From: Paeniglutamicibacter gangotriensis Lz1y
GTDB lineage: Bacteria; Actinomycetota; Actinomycetes; Actinomycetales; Micrococcaceae
Length of the DNA stretch: 64,000 bases
Assembly: GCF_000348945.1 (NCBI RefSeq)
Contig: NZ_AOCK01000002.1
Location: 186,001-250,000 of the forward strand
Direction of reading: 5' to 3'
The position numbers were made by a program, and so were the translations under genes. Positions 43,835-52,296 of this stretch are shown piece by piece (position 1 is the first letter of the stretch; every line of letters starts with the position of its first letter). Below the pieces are notes generated by a model. That model was not told where the DNA came from and did no database searches. It saw nothing but the letters and a program-made list of their open reading frames with translations.

Positions 43835-44215
43835 GTGGCGACGATCAAGGGAACCACCCTCGAGGAATACTTGGGCAAGGTGCCCGCCGAACTGGCCGAT
43901 CGGGTCGCGGCGTTACACGGCGCCTTGGCCCGGGCGCTGCCCGAGGCACGGGTGGAGATCAAGTGGGGACAGCCGGCCTTCGTTGATACAACGATCCTTA
44001 TCTCCTACGCGGCATACACCAGGCACATCAACCTCTATACGACTCTGAGCTCGCGTGCGGCGCTCGCCGAGGCCGGGGACCTGGCTGGATTCACCACGGG
44101 CAAGGGCTCGATCCAATTGCCGCACGATGACCCGCTGCCGCTGGAGCTCATCACCCGGATCGCCGCGGCGCGGGCTGCCGAATATCGCGAGCACCACGTG
44201 CTCTGGCGCTCCTAG
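43835..44215 (+). CDS. DUF1801 (YdhG-like) domain protein
   Basis: The 126-residue protein carries the DUF1801 pattern: EIKWGQPAFVDTTILISYAAYTRHINLYT and a C-terminal LIxRIAAARAAEY. Function is unknown. GTG 43835 was chosen because AGGGAG lies six bases upstream; an ATG 18 codons earlier has no such site. It overlaps the end of the convergent M15 peptidase gene by four bases. Confidence 0.8.
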   Translation: MATIKGTTLEEYLGKVPAELADRVAALHGALARALPEARVEIKWGQPAFVDTTILISYAAYTRHINLYTTLSSRAALAEAGDLAGFTTGKGSIQLPHDDPLPLELITRIAAARAAEYREHHVLWRS

Positions 44216-44778
44216 CCTTCACCGGTGTAGGTCCAGTGCCAGGGCTCTCCGGCCACGGTGTTGCTGAATCCGAACGCGCCGGCGTTGGAGAACATCCAGT
44301 CCAACGCCGCACCGTCCAGCGTCATGTCGAGGCTGATGCCCAGCCCATGCTCGCTGGTGCCCACGGGGGCCGCGGTGCCGCCGTGGGCAAGCAGGCCATG
44401 GCGCTTGACCAGGCCCTCCTGCTCGGCCAAGGTGCGGTAGGCGGAATTCACCTGCACCGCGTGCCCAGCCCGGGCCATCGCCTGCGACAGGGCGGTGAAC
44501 GCCGAGGCGGCCTCGGGGACCAGGAAGCGCCCGAGGCGTACCTGTACCAGCTGATCCATCGGGATCTTGCCGTTGGCGTGGGCGTTGCCCGGCTGCCGGG
44601 CCTGGGCAAGCGCGGTATCCGCCGCCATCGTATCGGGGCCGGTCCCTGCGGCCGGGGTGAGCGCAAAGACGATCCCGAGGATCGAGGCGATGAGCATGAC
44701 CAGGCCGGTCAGTGCTGCCGCCCATCGGATGGTCCGGGCCACGGGCGAGGGTGGAAGTTGCGAGGGGAAACTCATCAT
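44212..44778 (-). CDS. M15 family D-Ala-D-Ala carboxypeptidase (VanY-like), membrane-anchored
   Basis: The 188-residue protein has one N-terminal transmembrane segment (about 18-42) and an M15B domain: SAYRTLAEQ, the zinc block TSEHGLGISLDM and the final EPWHWTY. These supply the two histidines, the aspartate and the catalytic glutamate. It should trim peptidoglycan stem peptides outside the membrane. ATGATG start at 44778. Slightly short for the family but all key residues are present. Confidence 0.88.
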   Translation of the reverse strand: MMSFPSQLPPSPVARTIRWAAALTGLVMLIASILGIVFALTPAAGTGPDTMAADTALAQARQPGNAHANGKIPMDQLVQVRLGRFLVPEAASAFTALSQAMARAGHAVQVNSAYRTLAEQEGLVKRHGLLAHGGTAAPVGTSEHGLGISLDMTLDGAALDWMFSNAGAFGFSNTVAGEPWHWTYTGEG

Positions 44779-44906
44779 GACTCAAGTCTTCCCGCAGAGC
44801 ACCGGGTCGCACATCGGGCGACGGGTTGAAACTTCGGGGCGTGAAACGGTACCTACGTCGGAGCCGTGCGGTACCTGCGGGTGAGTTGTTGGGGACCGGG
44901 GCCGAC

Positions 44907-44912
44907 TAACGT
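44907..44912 (+). promoter_or_regulatory. Candidate -10 box before the kinase leader ORF
   Basis: TAACGT ends seven bases before the ATG at 44920. The spacing is the same as in the other candidate leaderless genes of the window. The -35 region is weak. Confidence 0.35.
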
Positions 44913-44919
44913 GGGAACC

Positions 44920-45003
44920 ATGCACACTTGCGTTTGTCGTCAATTGGCGGTTCGGGTCCCTCCTCGTCGCGGGACCACACGGCTCCTGAAGCCCCTCGCG
45001 TGA
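44920..45003 (+). CDS. Possible 27-residue leader peptide before the histidine kinase
   Basis: A short frame starts with ATG 44920 (MHTCVCRQLAVR, two cysteines and many arginines) and ends in TGA 45001-45003. That stop overlaps the in-frame GTG 45000 of the kinase by four bases (GTGA). The layout suggests translational coupling, perhaps as a leader peptide. It could also be chance, or the sign of a frameshift at the kinase N-terminus. No similarity recognised. Confidence 0.35.
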   Translation: MHTCVCRQLAVRVPPRRGTTRLLKPLA

Positions 45004-46331
45004 GCGAGCGGGCGGGCGAGCCGGAACCGTTCCCCTGGCGCGGACGCTGGGGATGGCGTTCGGATGTGACCGCGGTGGTGCTCTTCTTAGCGGTGGTGGT
45101 GCTGAGCCACGAGTTCCTGTTCATGGCACGGGTCTCGGGCAGCTACCTGGGGGACACCGCGTACTTCGTCTTGGCCGGAGCCGCGGCCATTGGCTGTGCC
45201 CGGGTCCTGCCGGGGGTGGCCCTGACACTCATCTGGGTCGGCACCTTGCTGCAGATGCTCTCCGGATTCGACGTCGACATGTCCCAACTCGCAGTCCTGT
45301 ACGTGGTGGGCATGGTCGCCCGCTACGGGAATAGGCTGTGGGTTTTCATGGCAGGTCTCTCGATCGCCGTCGGGTCGGTGCTGGGCACCTTTTACATCGC
45401 CAGGGTTGGGTCCTGGGTGTCCGTGCCGCTGTTCGCGGCCATGGAATCCAACGCCTGGCCGGTCAACAACCAGTTGATCGCGATTTTTGTGGTGGTCACC
45501 GCCGTGATGACCTTGCCGTGGCTGTTGGGGTTGCTGGTGCGTCTATTCGCCGGCAAACAAACCGCCGAACGCGGTTCTGCCCAGGCCCGCGAGGAGGCGG
45601 ACAATGCCCTGGAACTCGTCCGGCTGCGCACCGAGAATGCTGCGCTGGCCCGCGACGTGCACGACGTGGTGGGCCATTCGCTGGCGGTGATCATCGCGCA
45701 GGCCGACTCCATCCGGTTTATCCCCGATACCGACGTTCTCCGGATTCGTGAGACCACCGGCACCATCGCCGATGCGGCCCGCAGGTCCCTGGGTGAGGTG
45801 CGCCAGGTGCTCTCGCAAACCGCCGAAGCCCCGCCCGCGGCGCGTCTTGCAGCCAGTTTTTCGGCCCCGCCGACAGCCCAGTCCACGGCGTTACAGACCG
45901 CGCAACTGGGTCTGGTGCTCCCGGACGCCAGCCAGCTGTCGGCGATTCTGCACAATGTGCGCGGTGCCGGGTACGCGGTCAGCGAGGAAACCCTGGGCGA
46001 TCCGGTGCCGCTGCCTGCCGAGCTGGTTCCGGCTACCCGCCGGATCATCCAGGAGATGCTCGCCAATGCCCTGCACCACGGCTGCCCCAGCACCCCGATT
46101 TATGTGCAGCACTATTGGGGTGCCACCAGCTACACGCTGAGCGTGACAAACTACTTTGATGCGGCACAGGACACCGGACGTAGCGGAACGGGAATTGTGG
46201 GCATGCGCCAGCGCCTGGCCAGCCTCACCGGAACCCTGAGCATCGACACCGAGGACGGCACCGCCGGTGCCCCCGACCGGTTCACGATTGCCGCGACATT
46301 TCCGATCACCACCGAATGGATGAGAAGTTGA
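45000..46331 (+). CDS. Sensor histidine kinase, HisKA_3 (NarL/DesK-type) family
   Basis: The N-terminal half holds about five to six transmembrane segments. It is followed by the dimerisation helix with phospho-acceptor His221 in RDVHDVVGHSLAVI and a HATPase_c domain (N box around IIQEMLANALHHG, G box GTGIVGMRQRL). No separate sensory domain is seen, so the signal is probably sensed in or at the membrane. The start is uncertain: GTG 45000 overlaps the small ORF stop, while TTG 44928 opens the frame 24 codons earlier. The response regulator overlaps the 3' end. Confidence 0.88.
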   Translation: MSERAGEPEPFPWRGRWGWRSDVTAVVLFLAVVVLSHEFLFMARVSGSYLGDTAYFVLAGAAAIGCARVLPGVALTLIWVGTLLQMLSGFDVDMSQLAVLYVVGMVARYGNRLWVFMAGLSIAVGSVLGTFYIARVGSWVSVPLFAAMESNAWPVNNQLIAIFVVVTAVMTLPWLLGLLVRLFAGKQTAERGSAQAREEADNALELVRLRTENAALARDVHDVVGHSLAVIIAQADSIRFIPDTDVLRIRETTGTIADAARRSLGEVRQVLSQTAEAPPAARLAASFSAPPTAQSTALQTAQLGLVLPDASQLSAILHNVRGAGYAVSEETLGDPVPLPAELVPATRRIIQEMLANALHHGCPSTPIYVQHYWGATSYTLSVTNYFDAAQDTGRSGTGIVGMRQRLASLTGTLSIDTEDGTAGAPDRFTIAATFPITTEWMRS

Positions 46332-46993
46332 CCCACCCCAGGATCCGTGTGGCATTGGTCGATGACCAGCAACTCTTCCGCTCCGGCCTCGCGGTGATCA
46401 TCGGTGCCCAGCCCGATATGGAGGTCATCGCCCAGGCTGCCGACGGAACCGAGGCGCTGGCCCAGATCTGCACGCACGGCCCCGACGTGGTGCTGATGGA
46501 CGTGCAGATGTCACCCATGGACGGTGTCGAAGCCACCCGCAGGATCTTCGGCGACGGCGAGGTGAACATGGGCGCTAGACCGAAGGTCATCATGCTGACC
46601 ACCTTCGACTGGGACGAGCACGCAGCAACAGCCATCAGACACGGGGCCAGCGGCTTCATCCTCAAGGACAGCACCCCGGAATTCGTCTGCGAGTCGATCC
46701 GTGCTGTGCATGGCGGCAGTGCGGTGATCGCCCCGCAATCGTTGGCGGCGCTGCTGCGTGACGAACCTGTTTCCACCCCTGAGCTGCCCGGTCAATACTT
46801 GGAGCTGACCGAACGGGAACGCGAGGTGTTCAATGCAGTGGCGCTGGGACTGACCAACCAGGAGATCTCCTCGAAGCTGTTCCTGAGCGAGTCGACGGTG
46901 AAAACCCACATTGGGGCGATCCTGCGCAAGCTTTCGCTGCGCGACAGGGTGCAGATCGTTGTCTACTCCTATGAGAACTGCATCGGTCGCTGA
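46316..46993 (+). CDS. NarL/LuxR-family response regulator
   Basis: The 225-residue protein has a receiver domain (acidic pair DD in ALVDDQQ, phospho-acceptor Asp62 in VLMDVQM, Lys in FILKDS). A LuxR-type helix-turn-helix follows (LTEREREVFNAVALGLTNQEISSKLFLSESTVKTH). It is the partner of the kinase just upstream. ATG 46316 overlaps the kinase by 16 bases; TTG 46328 would overlap by only four. Targets unknown. Confidence 0.92.
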   Translation: MDEKLTHPRIRVALVDDQQLFRSGLAVIIGAQPDMEVIAQAADGTEALAQICTHGPDVVLMDVQMSPMDGVEATRRIFGDGEVNMGARPKVIMLTTFDWDEHAATAIRHGASGFILKDSTPEFVCESIRAVHGGSAVIAPQSLAALLRDEPVSTPELPGQYLELTEREREVFNAVALGLTNQEISSKLFLSESTVKTHIGAILRKLSLRDRVQIVVYSYENCIGR

Positions 46994-47117
46994 GCGCGTG
47001 CCCGCTCGCGGACTAGGCTCTGTGGGGCATCACACGTGCGTTCGATTGGTGGCGGAAGGGCCCCTGACTGTAGGGTCATGGGTAGCCAAAGAACCTTTTC
47101 TCAAAGGATCCGCGGTT

Positions 47118-47158
47118 AGGCCCCCGTGGAGATTCGCCGTCACCACGGGGGCTGCCTT
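47118..47158. terminator. Terminator between the response regulator and the sigma pseudogene
   Basis: GCCCCCGTGG (47120-47129) pairs with CCACGGGGGC (47143-47152), followed by TGCCTTAA. It lies between convergent units. Confidence 0.65.
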
Positions 47159-48253
47159 AATCTTGCGGAACCTCGTTCCACGCCGCCACGGCCTTGGCCT
47201 CAAAGACGGCACCCAGGCGTGTGTTTCCCGCCAGGTCGCGTGCGACCCGAAATTCCGTGGCTGCTTCCTTCCCTCGCCCCAACCTGGCCAACAGTTCTCC
47301 GCGGACCCCGGCACCAGATGCGATCCTGCCAACGCCCCCTGCCGAACGAGGTCCTCGACCAGCTGCCGTCCCGTCTCCGGCCCCTGAGCCATGGAAACCG
47401 CGACGGTCCGGTTCAGCTCCACCACAGGCCCCGGAGCCAATCGGCACAAGGCCCGTAGAGCTGCACGATACGTTCCCAATTGGTTTCCGCAACGCTGGGC
47501 GCCACACAATGGCAGGCGGCGATGGCCGCCTGAAGCCCGTAGAAGCCCCTGCCGTGGCCCATCGCGTTGGCACGCTCCAATGCCGCCAGCCCCCGACTGA
47601 TCTGGGCGTAATCCCAACGGGTGCGGTCCTGGTCAGCCAACAGGATCGGGCTGCCGTCGCGCGAGATTCTGGCAGCGAACCGCGAAGCCTGCATCTTCAT
47701 CAGGGCGATAAGCCCATGCGCCTCGGGTTCCCGGGGGAGCCGCCCGGCCAGCACCCGGCCCAGCCACAGTGCCTCGTGTGCGAGATCGCGGCGGATCAAT
47801 TCCCCACCGTTGGAGGCCGCATATCCCTCGGTGAATACGAGGTAAACGACGGCAAGGACCGTGGAGAGGCGTTCGCCCCAGTCTTGCGGCTCGGGTGTCT
47901 CAAACGGTATTCGGGCCGCGGCCAGTGTCTTTTTCGCGCGCACGATCCGCTGCTGGATGGTGGCCACCGGTACCATCATCATTCGCGCGATTTCTTCGGT
48001 CCGCAATCCGCTGACCACCCGCAGCGTTGGGGCGCCACAGGTCGATGGATTTACGTTTGGCCACAGCGGTGATCCAAGCAGTGGGATTTCTGGGGATACC
48101 CTCGAGTGGCCATTGTGCCAAGGCATCGGCCAGTGCTTCCTGCGCGAGGTCTTCTGCGGTCCCCACACCACCGGTCAGCCTGGCCAGCGAGGCCACAATC
48201 CGTGCACCCTCGACGCGCCAGAGTGCGTCGAGGGTGCGTTGGGTATCGGGCAC
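47157..48253 (-). pseudogene. Broken ECF42-type sigma factor gene (DUF6596 family)
   Basis: The first frame from ATG 48253 encodes sigma region 2 (ALWRVEGARIVASLARLTGG, then IPRNPTAWITAVAKRKSIDLWR). At about 48030-48040 it jumps to another frame at TLRVVSGLRTEEIARMM, skipping the usual 50-60 intervening residues. That frame carries region 4 and most of the C-terminal domain until about 47456. There one base seems missing and the sense continues with RLAPGPVVELNRTVAVSMAQG. A second one-base loss near 47310 leads to VRGELLARLGRGKEAATEF. One internal deletion and two frameshifts mean no functional full-length product. Confidence 0.85.
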
Positions 48254-48279
48254 GGATTACCTTCCTGGGGGTGTCTGGC

Positions 48280-48705
48280 TCAGGGCTGTCCCACTTCTTC
48301 GCGCCAGGTTTCCTCCTTTTTGAGGTATTCGTTGTCGGCGAATTCCGCAAAATCGGCCATCTCGGTGACACGACGGACCTCGAGCTTGGAGCCGGCACCC
48401 AACGGTGCCCGACTGGCCCATTGCACGGCTTCCTCCTTGCTGGAGACCTGCAGGACACAGAAACCGTTGAACAGTTCGTGGACTTCACCGTATGGGCCGT
48501 CGGTGACGATCGGTGTTTCCTCCGAGAAATCGATGACGAAGGCGTCCTCGAGGTCGTCGGCTAGTCCCTCGCCGGCCAGCAGCACGCCGGCCTTGAGGAG
48601 CGACCCGTTGTAGGCGCCCATTGCACTGATGATTTCCGCGAAGTCGGCGTTTTCGTAAGCTTCCTTCGCAGCTGCGCTCGAGCGCATGATCAACATGAAT
48701 TTCAT
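48280..48705 (-). CDS. YciI/DGPF-domain protein, partner of ECF42 sigma factors
   Basis: The 141-residue protein begins MKFMLIMRSS and carries TDGPYGEVHELFNGFCVLQVSS, the DGPF-type motif of YCII-related proteins that are regularly encoded next to ECF42 sigma factors. GAGGAGAA precedes the ATG. The reading frame is intact although the adjacent sigma gene is broken. Function of the family is not established. Confidence 0.88.
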   Translation of the reverse strand: MKFMLIMRSSAAAKEAYENADFAEIISAMGAYNGSLLKAGVLLAGEGLADDLEDAFVIDFSEETPIVTDGPYGEVHELFNGFCVLQVSSKEEAVQWASRAPLGAGSKLEVRRVTEMADFAEFADNEYLKKEETWREEVGQP

Positions 48706-48900
48706 GGTGTTCTCCTCGAGGTCTGGAAGGAGCGCAAAAAACGTCCTTCACTCATTACGTCGAACGAAGGACCGCAAAATCGACACCTGGACAAAAGAAG
48801 TTTCAGGAGAATGTTTGCCGCCGTCTGTGAGGCCGGTCGTGGCCGAGTCATGGGCGGCAGCAAATACGACCCAGGGGAGCGGGCGGAAGCTGCAGAAGAC

Positions 48901-48944
48901 AAAAAGTCGCTATTTCCGGGTTGAACCTGGAAATAGCGACTTTT
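48901..48944 (-). terminator. Terminator of tRNA-Arg
   Basis: A 16-bp stem (AAAAGTCGCTATTTCC with its complement ending at 48944) lies directly after the tRNA on the minus strand and ends in a T run. Confidence 0.85.
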
Positions 48945-48947
48945 ACA

Positions 48948-49023
48948 TGGTGCCCTCGGCGGGATTTGAACCCGCGACCTTCCGCTTCGGAGGCGGACGC
49001 TCTATCCCCTGAGCTACGAGGGC
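48948..49023 (-). tRNA. tRNA-Arg (CCG)
   Basis: The minus strand folds with acceptor GCCCTCG/CGAGGGC, D arm GCTC...GAGC, anticodon stem TCCGC/GCGGA with loop CTCCGAA (anticodon CCG), and T arm GCGGG-TTCAAAT-CCCGC. The CCA end is encoded. It is divergent from argS, which charges it. Confidence 0.96.
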
Positions 49024-49204
49024 AATTGGCAGGAAATGTGGTGAAGTAAAGATCTTTTTCCTGCTGGGAACGTAGATGAGCTTAGCAGGTGTCGGGCCCG
49101 GAATGACAAATTGACGCCTCCACGGAGGAAGCCTGTGTGGCAGGGGTGATCGATGTGTGCGACGCCGCGCCGTCATAACGACAAAGGACGCTCCCACCCC
49201 CGGT

Positions 49205-49210
49205 TATCCT
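49205..49210 (+). promoter_or_regulatory. Candidate -10 box for leaderless argS
   Basis: TATCCT ends six bases before GTG 49217, so transcription should start at or beside the start codon. Confidence 0.45.
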
Positions 49211-49216
49211 TGTGAG

Positions 49217-50857
49217 GTGACTCCTGAAGAACTCTCCACAGCCATTTCCGCCTGCCTCCGCGACGCACTCGACGCGGGGCAAATTTCCGTTGACGTACCT
49301 GCGAATGTGCGGGTAGAGCGACCGAAGAGTCGCGAACACGGGGATTGGGCCACCAACATCGCCCTTCAGCTGGGTAAGAAGGCGGGGATGAACCCCCGCG
49401 ACTTCGCCCAGATCCTTGCGACCCGCCTGGCCGAGATCGACGGGGTGAAGAAGGTCGAGATCGCTGGACCCGGCTTCCTGAACATCACCCTCGAGGCAGG
49501 TGCCGCCGGAGAACTGGCCAAGACCATTGTCGAGACGGGTGCCGCCTACGGCACCAACGAGGCATTAGCCGGACACGAGATCAACATGGAGTTCGTCTCG
49601 GCGAACCCCACCGGTCCGCTGCACATCGGTCACACCCGGTGGGCCGCACTGGGTGATTCGATCGCCCGCGTGCTCAAGGCCAGCGGCGCGTCGGTCACTT
49701 CCGAGTACTACATCAACGACGCCGGCAACCAGATGAATATCTTTGCCCTGTCGGTCTACAACCGCTTGCACGGGCTTCCGGTCCCAGAGGGAGGCTACCC
49801 GGGTGGGTACATCCAGGACCTGGCCGATGTTGTTGCCGCCGCTCACCCCGATATCCGCACCCTCACCCAGGACGCGGCACTGCCGATCGTGCGCAAGGCC
49901 GCCTACACGGCCCAGATGGCTGACATCAAGGAGACGCTGAACGACTTCGGCGTCGAATTCGATGTGTTCTTCTCCGAGCAGGAGCTGCACTCCGGCGGAG
50001 CCGTCGAAGACGCAGTGGCCCGCCTGCGCGAGCAGGGCCACATCGATGACACCGATGGGGCGGTCTGGCTGCGCACCACCGACTTCGGGGACGACAAGGA
50101 CCGCGTGCTGATCCGCGCCAACGGGGAACCGACCTACTTCGCCGCCGACGCAGCGTACTACCTCTCCAAGAAGGACCGTGGCTTCACCGAGAAGATCTAC
50201 CTGCTCGGCGCGGACCACCACGGCTACGTTAACCGCCTCAAGGCCATCGCCGCCTGCGCAGGGGACGACAAGGAAAAGAACATCGAGGTGCTGATCGGGC
50301 AGCTGATCTCCGTGAACGGTGCCCGGCTGTCCAAGCGCGCCGGCAATATCATCGAGCTGCGCGACTTGATCAACTGGCTTGGCGCCGACGCTCTGCGCTA
50401 CTCGCTGGGCCGTTACCCGGCCGATTCGCCGATGACCATCGACCCGGAACAGCTCAAGAAGAACACCAACGACAACCCGGTGTTCTACGTCCAGTACGCT
50501 CACGCACGTTCCCGCGCCGCCTCCCGCAACGCCGTGGAGAAGGGCGTGGAGCGTACCGACTTCGATGCGACGTTGCTCACCCATGAGACCGAAAACGATC
50601 TGCTCGCAGCCCTGGGGCAGTTCCCCTCGATCGTGGCGAAATCCGCCACGCACCGCGAACCGCACCGCATCGCCCGACATATCGAGCTGCTGGCCGGCGC
50701 CTACCACTCCTGGTACGCGGCCTGCCGCGTGACTCCCATCGGCGAAGGGGCCATCGAGCCGATTCACCGCACCCGACTCTGGCTCAACGACGCCACCACC
50801 CAGGTCCTGGCCAACGGGCTTGACCTGCTGGGCGTCTCCGCGCCGGAAAAGATGTAA
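49217..50857 (+). CDS. argS: Arginyl-tRNA synthetase
   Basis: The 546-residue class I enzyme has an N-terminal Arg_tRNA_synt_N domain (PKSREHGDWATNIAL), the HIGH motif in NPTGPLHIGHTRWAALGD, a KMSKS-like ARLSKRAGN, and a DALR anticodon-binding end. GTG 49217 was chosen because the upstream part of the frame is not conserved and a -10 box sits just ahead. It heads the argS-lysA-hom-thrC-thrB run, known in Corynebacterium as an arginine/lysine-responsive unit. Confidence 0.96.
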   Translation: MTPEELSTAISACLRDALDAGQISVDVPANVRVERPKSREHGDWATNIALQLGKKAGMNPRDFAQILATRLAEIDGVKKVEIAGPGFLNITLEAGAAGELAKTIVETGAAYGTNEALAGHEINMEFVSANPTGPLHIGHTRWAALGDSIARVLKASGASVTSEYYINDAGNQMNIFALSVYNRLHGLPVPEGGYPGGYIQDLADVVAAAHPDIRTLTQDAALPIVRKAAYTAQMADIKETLNDFGVEFDVFFSEQELHSGGAVEDAVARLREQGHIDDTDGAVWLRTTDFGDDKDRVLIRANGEPTYFAADAAYYLSKKDRGFTEKIYLLGADHHGYVNRLKAIAACAGDDKEKNIEVLIGQLISVNGARLSKRAGNIIELRDLINWLGADALRYSLGRYPADSPMTIDPEQLKKNTNDNPVFYVQYAHARSRAASRNAVEKGVERTDFDATLLTHETENDLLAALGQFPSIVAKSATHREPHRIARHIELLAGAYHSWYAACRVTPIGEGAIEPIHRTRLWLNDATTQVLANGLDLLGVSAPEKM

Positions 50858-50866
50858 GGAAGAACC

Positions 50867-52288
50867 ATGAGCATTTCACCACTGGCGCCCGCCTGGCTCT
50901 CCTATCCGGAAGATGCCAACGCGCTGCGTCCCATCGAATGGGCCGGCGGTGTCGCCCGCACCGGGAACGGCGAACTCGCCGTCCAGGGCATCGGCGTCGC
51001 CGAGCTGGCCAAGGAATTCGGCACCCCGCTGTTCGTGCTTGACGAAGATGACTTCCGGGCCCGGGCCCGTGGCTTCAAGCAGGCATTCGACGCGGCCTTT
51101 GCCGATCTCTGCGGCGGGGTCGATGTCTACTACGCCGGCAAGGCGTTCTTGAGCACCGAGGTCGCCCGCTGGGTCACCGCCGAGGGCCTGCGCCTAGACA
51201 CCTGTTCCGGCGGGGAAATGGCCGTCGCTCGCGTGGCCGGTGTGCCGGCAGCCAACCTGTCGCTGCACGGGAACAACAAGTCCGTCGACGAAATCCGTAC
51301 CGCCCTAGAGATCGACCTGGGCCGCATTGTTGTGGACTCCCTCGACGAACTCGAGCGGGTGGCGCTGCTGGCCCGCGAAACCGGCAAACGCGCCAATGTG
51401 ATGCTGCGGCTGACCCCCGGGGTCCACGCCAGCACCCACGAGTTCATCGCCACAGCGCACGAGGACCAGAAGTTTGGTCTGTCGATGATTGAGCTGGGCG
51501 AAGAACCCTCCCCGGCGGCCGCGGCGGTCAGCTATGCCCTGACCCACCCGGAATTGAACCTGTTGGGCTTGCACGCCCACATCGGCTCGCAGATCTTCGA
51601 GGCCGAAGGCTTCGAACTGGCCGCGCGCAAGCTGCTTAGTTTTCAAGCGGAGATCAAGAACAAGCACGGTGTCGAACTGCCCGAGCTTGATTTGGGCGGC
51701 GGCTACGGCATCGCCTACACCGAGGCAGATACCCCGCGTGAACCAGCGGTGCTGGCTGCCGCGATGGCCGATGTCGTCGCTGCCACGGCTCGCGAACTGG
51801 GCATTTCCATCCCGCGGATCTCCATCGAACCTGGCCGTGCGATCGCCGGCACCTCGACCTTCACCTTGTATGAGACGGGGGTGCGCAAGACCGTACAGGT
51901 CCAGGCCGAGGACGGCACACTGTCCCCGCGTCGCTACGTCTCGGTTGACGGTGGCATGAGCGATAACGCCCGGCCGGTGCTTTACGATGCCGACTACACC
52001 GCGGTGCTTGCTTCGCGTGTGACGGAAAGTGAACCGATTGTTTCCCGTGTGGTTGGTAAACACTGCGAATCCGGTGACATAGTCGTACGAGACGTTTACC
52101 TGCCCGAGGATGTTGCCGCCGGTGACCTCTTGGCCGTTCCTGGCACCGGGGCGTACTGCTGGGCATTGGCCAGCAACTACAACTACCTAGGGCGCCCGGC
52201 CGTGGTGGCGGTGCGTAATGGCGCGGCCCGCGCCATTATCCGCAGGGAGACGGAAGCTGATCTTTTGGCCCGCGATTTGGGAGCATAG
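50867..52288 (+). CDS. lysA: Diaminopimelate decarboxylase
   Basis: The 473-residue PLP enzyme of fold III has its cofactor lysine Lys92 in DVYYAGKAFL, the Gly-rich LDLGGGYGIAYTE and the C-terminal CESGD with the catalytic cysteine. It makes L-lysine from meso-diaminopimelate. It starts nine bases after argS (RBS AAGGAAG) and is followed after eight bases by hom. Confidence 0.96.
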   Translation: MSISPLAPAWLSYPEDANALRPIEWAGGVARTGNGELAVQGIGVAELAKEFGTPLFVLDEDDFRARARGFKQAFDAAFADLCGGVDVYYAGKAFLSTEVARWVTAEGLRLDTCSGGEMAVARVAGVPAANLSLHGNNKSVDEIRTALEIDLGRIVVDSLDELERVALLARETGKRANVMLRLTPGVHASTHEFIATAHEDQKFGLSMIELGEEPSPAAAAVSYALTHPELNLLGLHAHIGSQIFEAEGFELAARKLLSFQAEIKNKHGVELPELDLGGGYGIAYTEADTPREPAVLAAAMADVVAATARELGISIPRISIEPGRAIAGTSTFTLYETGVRKTVQVQAEDGTLSPRRYVSVDGGMSDNARPVLYDADYTAVLASRVTESEPIVSRVVGKHCESGDIVVRDVYLPEDVAAGDLLAVPGTGAYCWALASNYNYLGRPAVVAVRNGAARAIIRRETEADLLARDLGA

Positions 52289-52296
52289 AAATACAC

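Noticed and set aside
47030-47617. Separate gene on the minus strand across the end of the sigma locus
   Set aside because: Its meaningful part (VVELNRTVAV) continues the sigma factor after a frameshift; the rest is out-of-frame noise.
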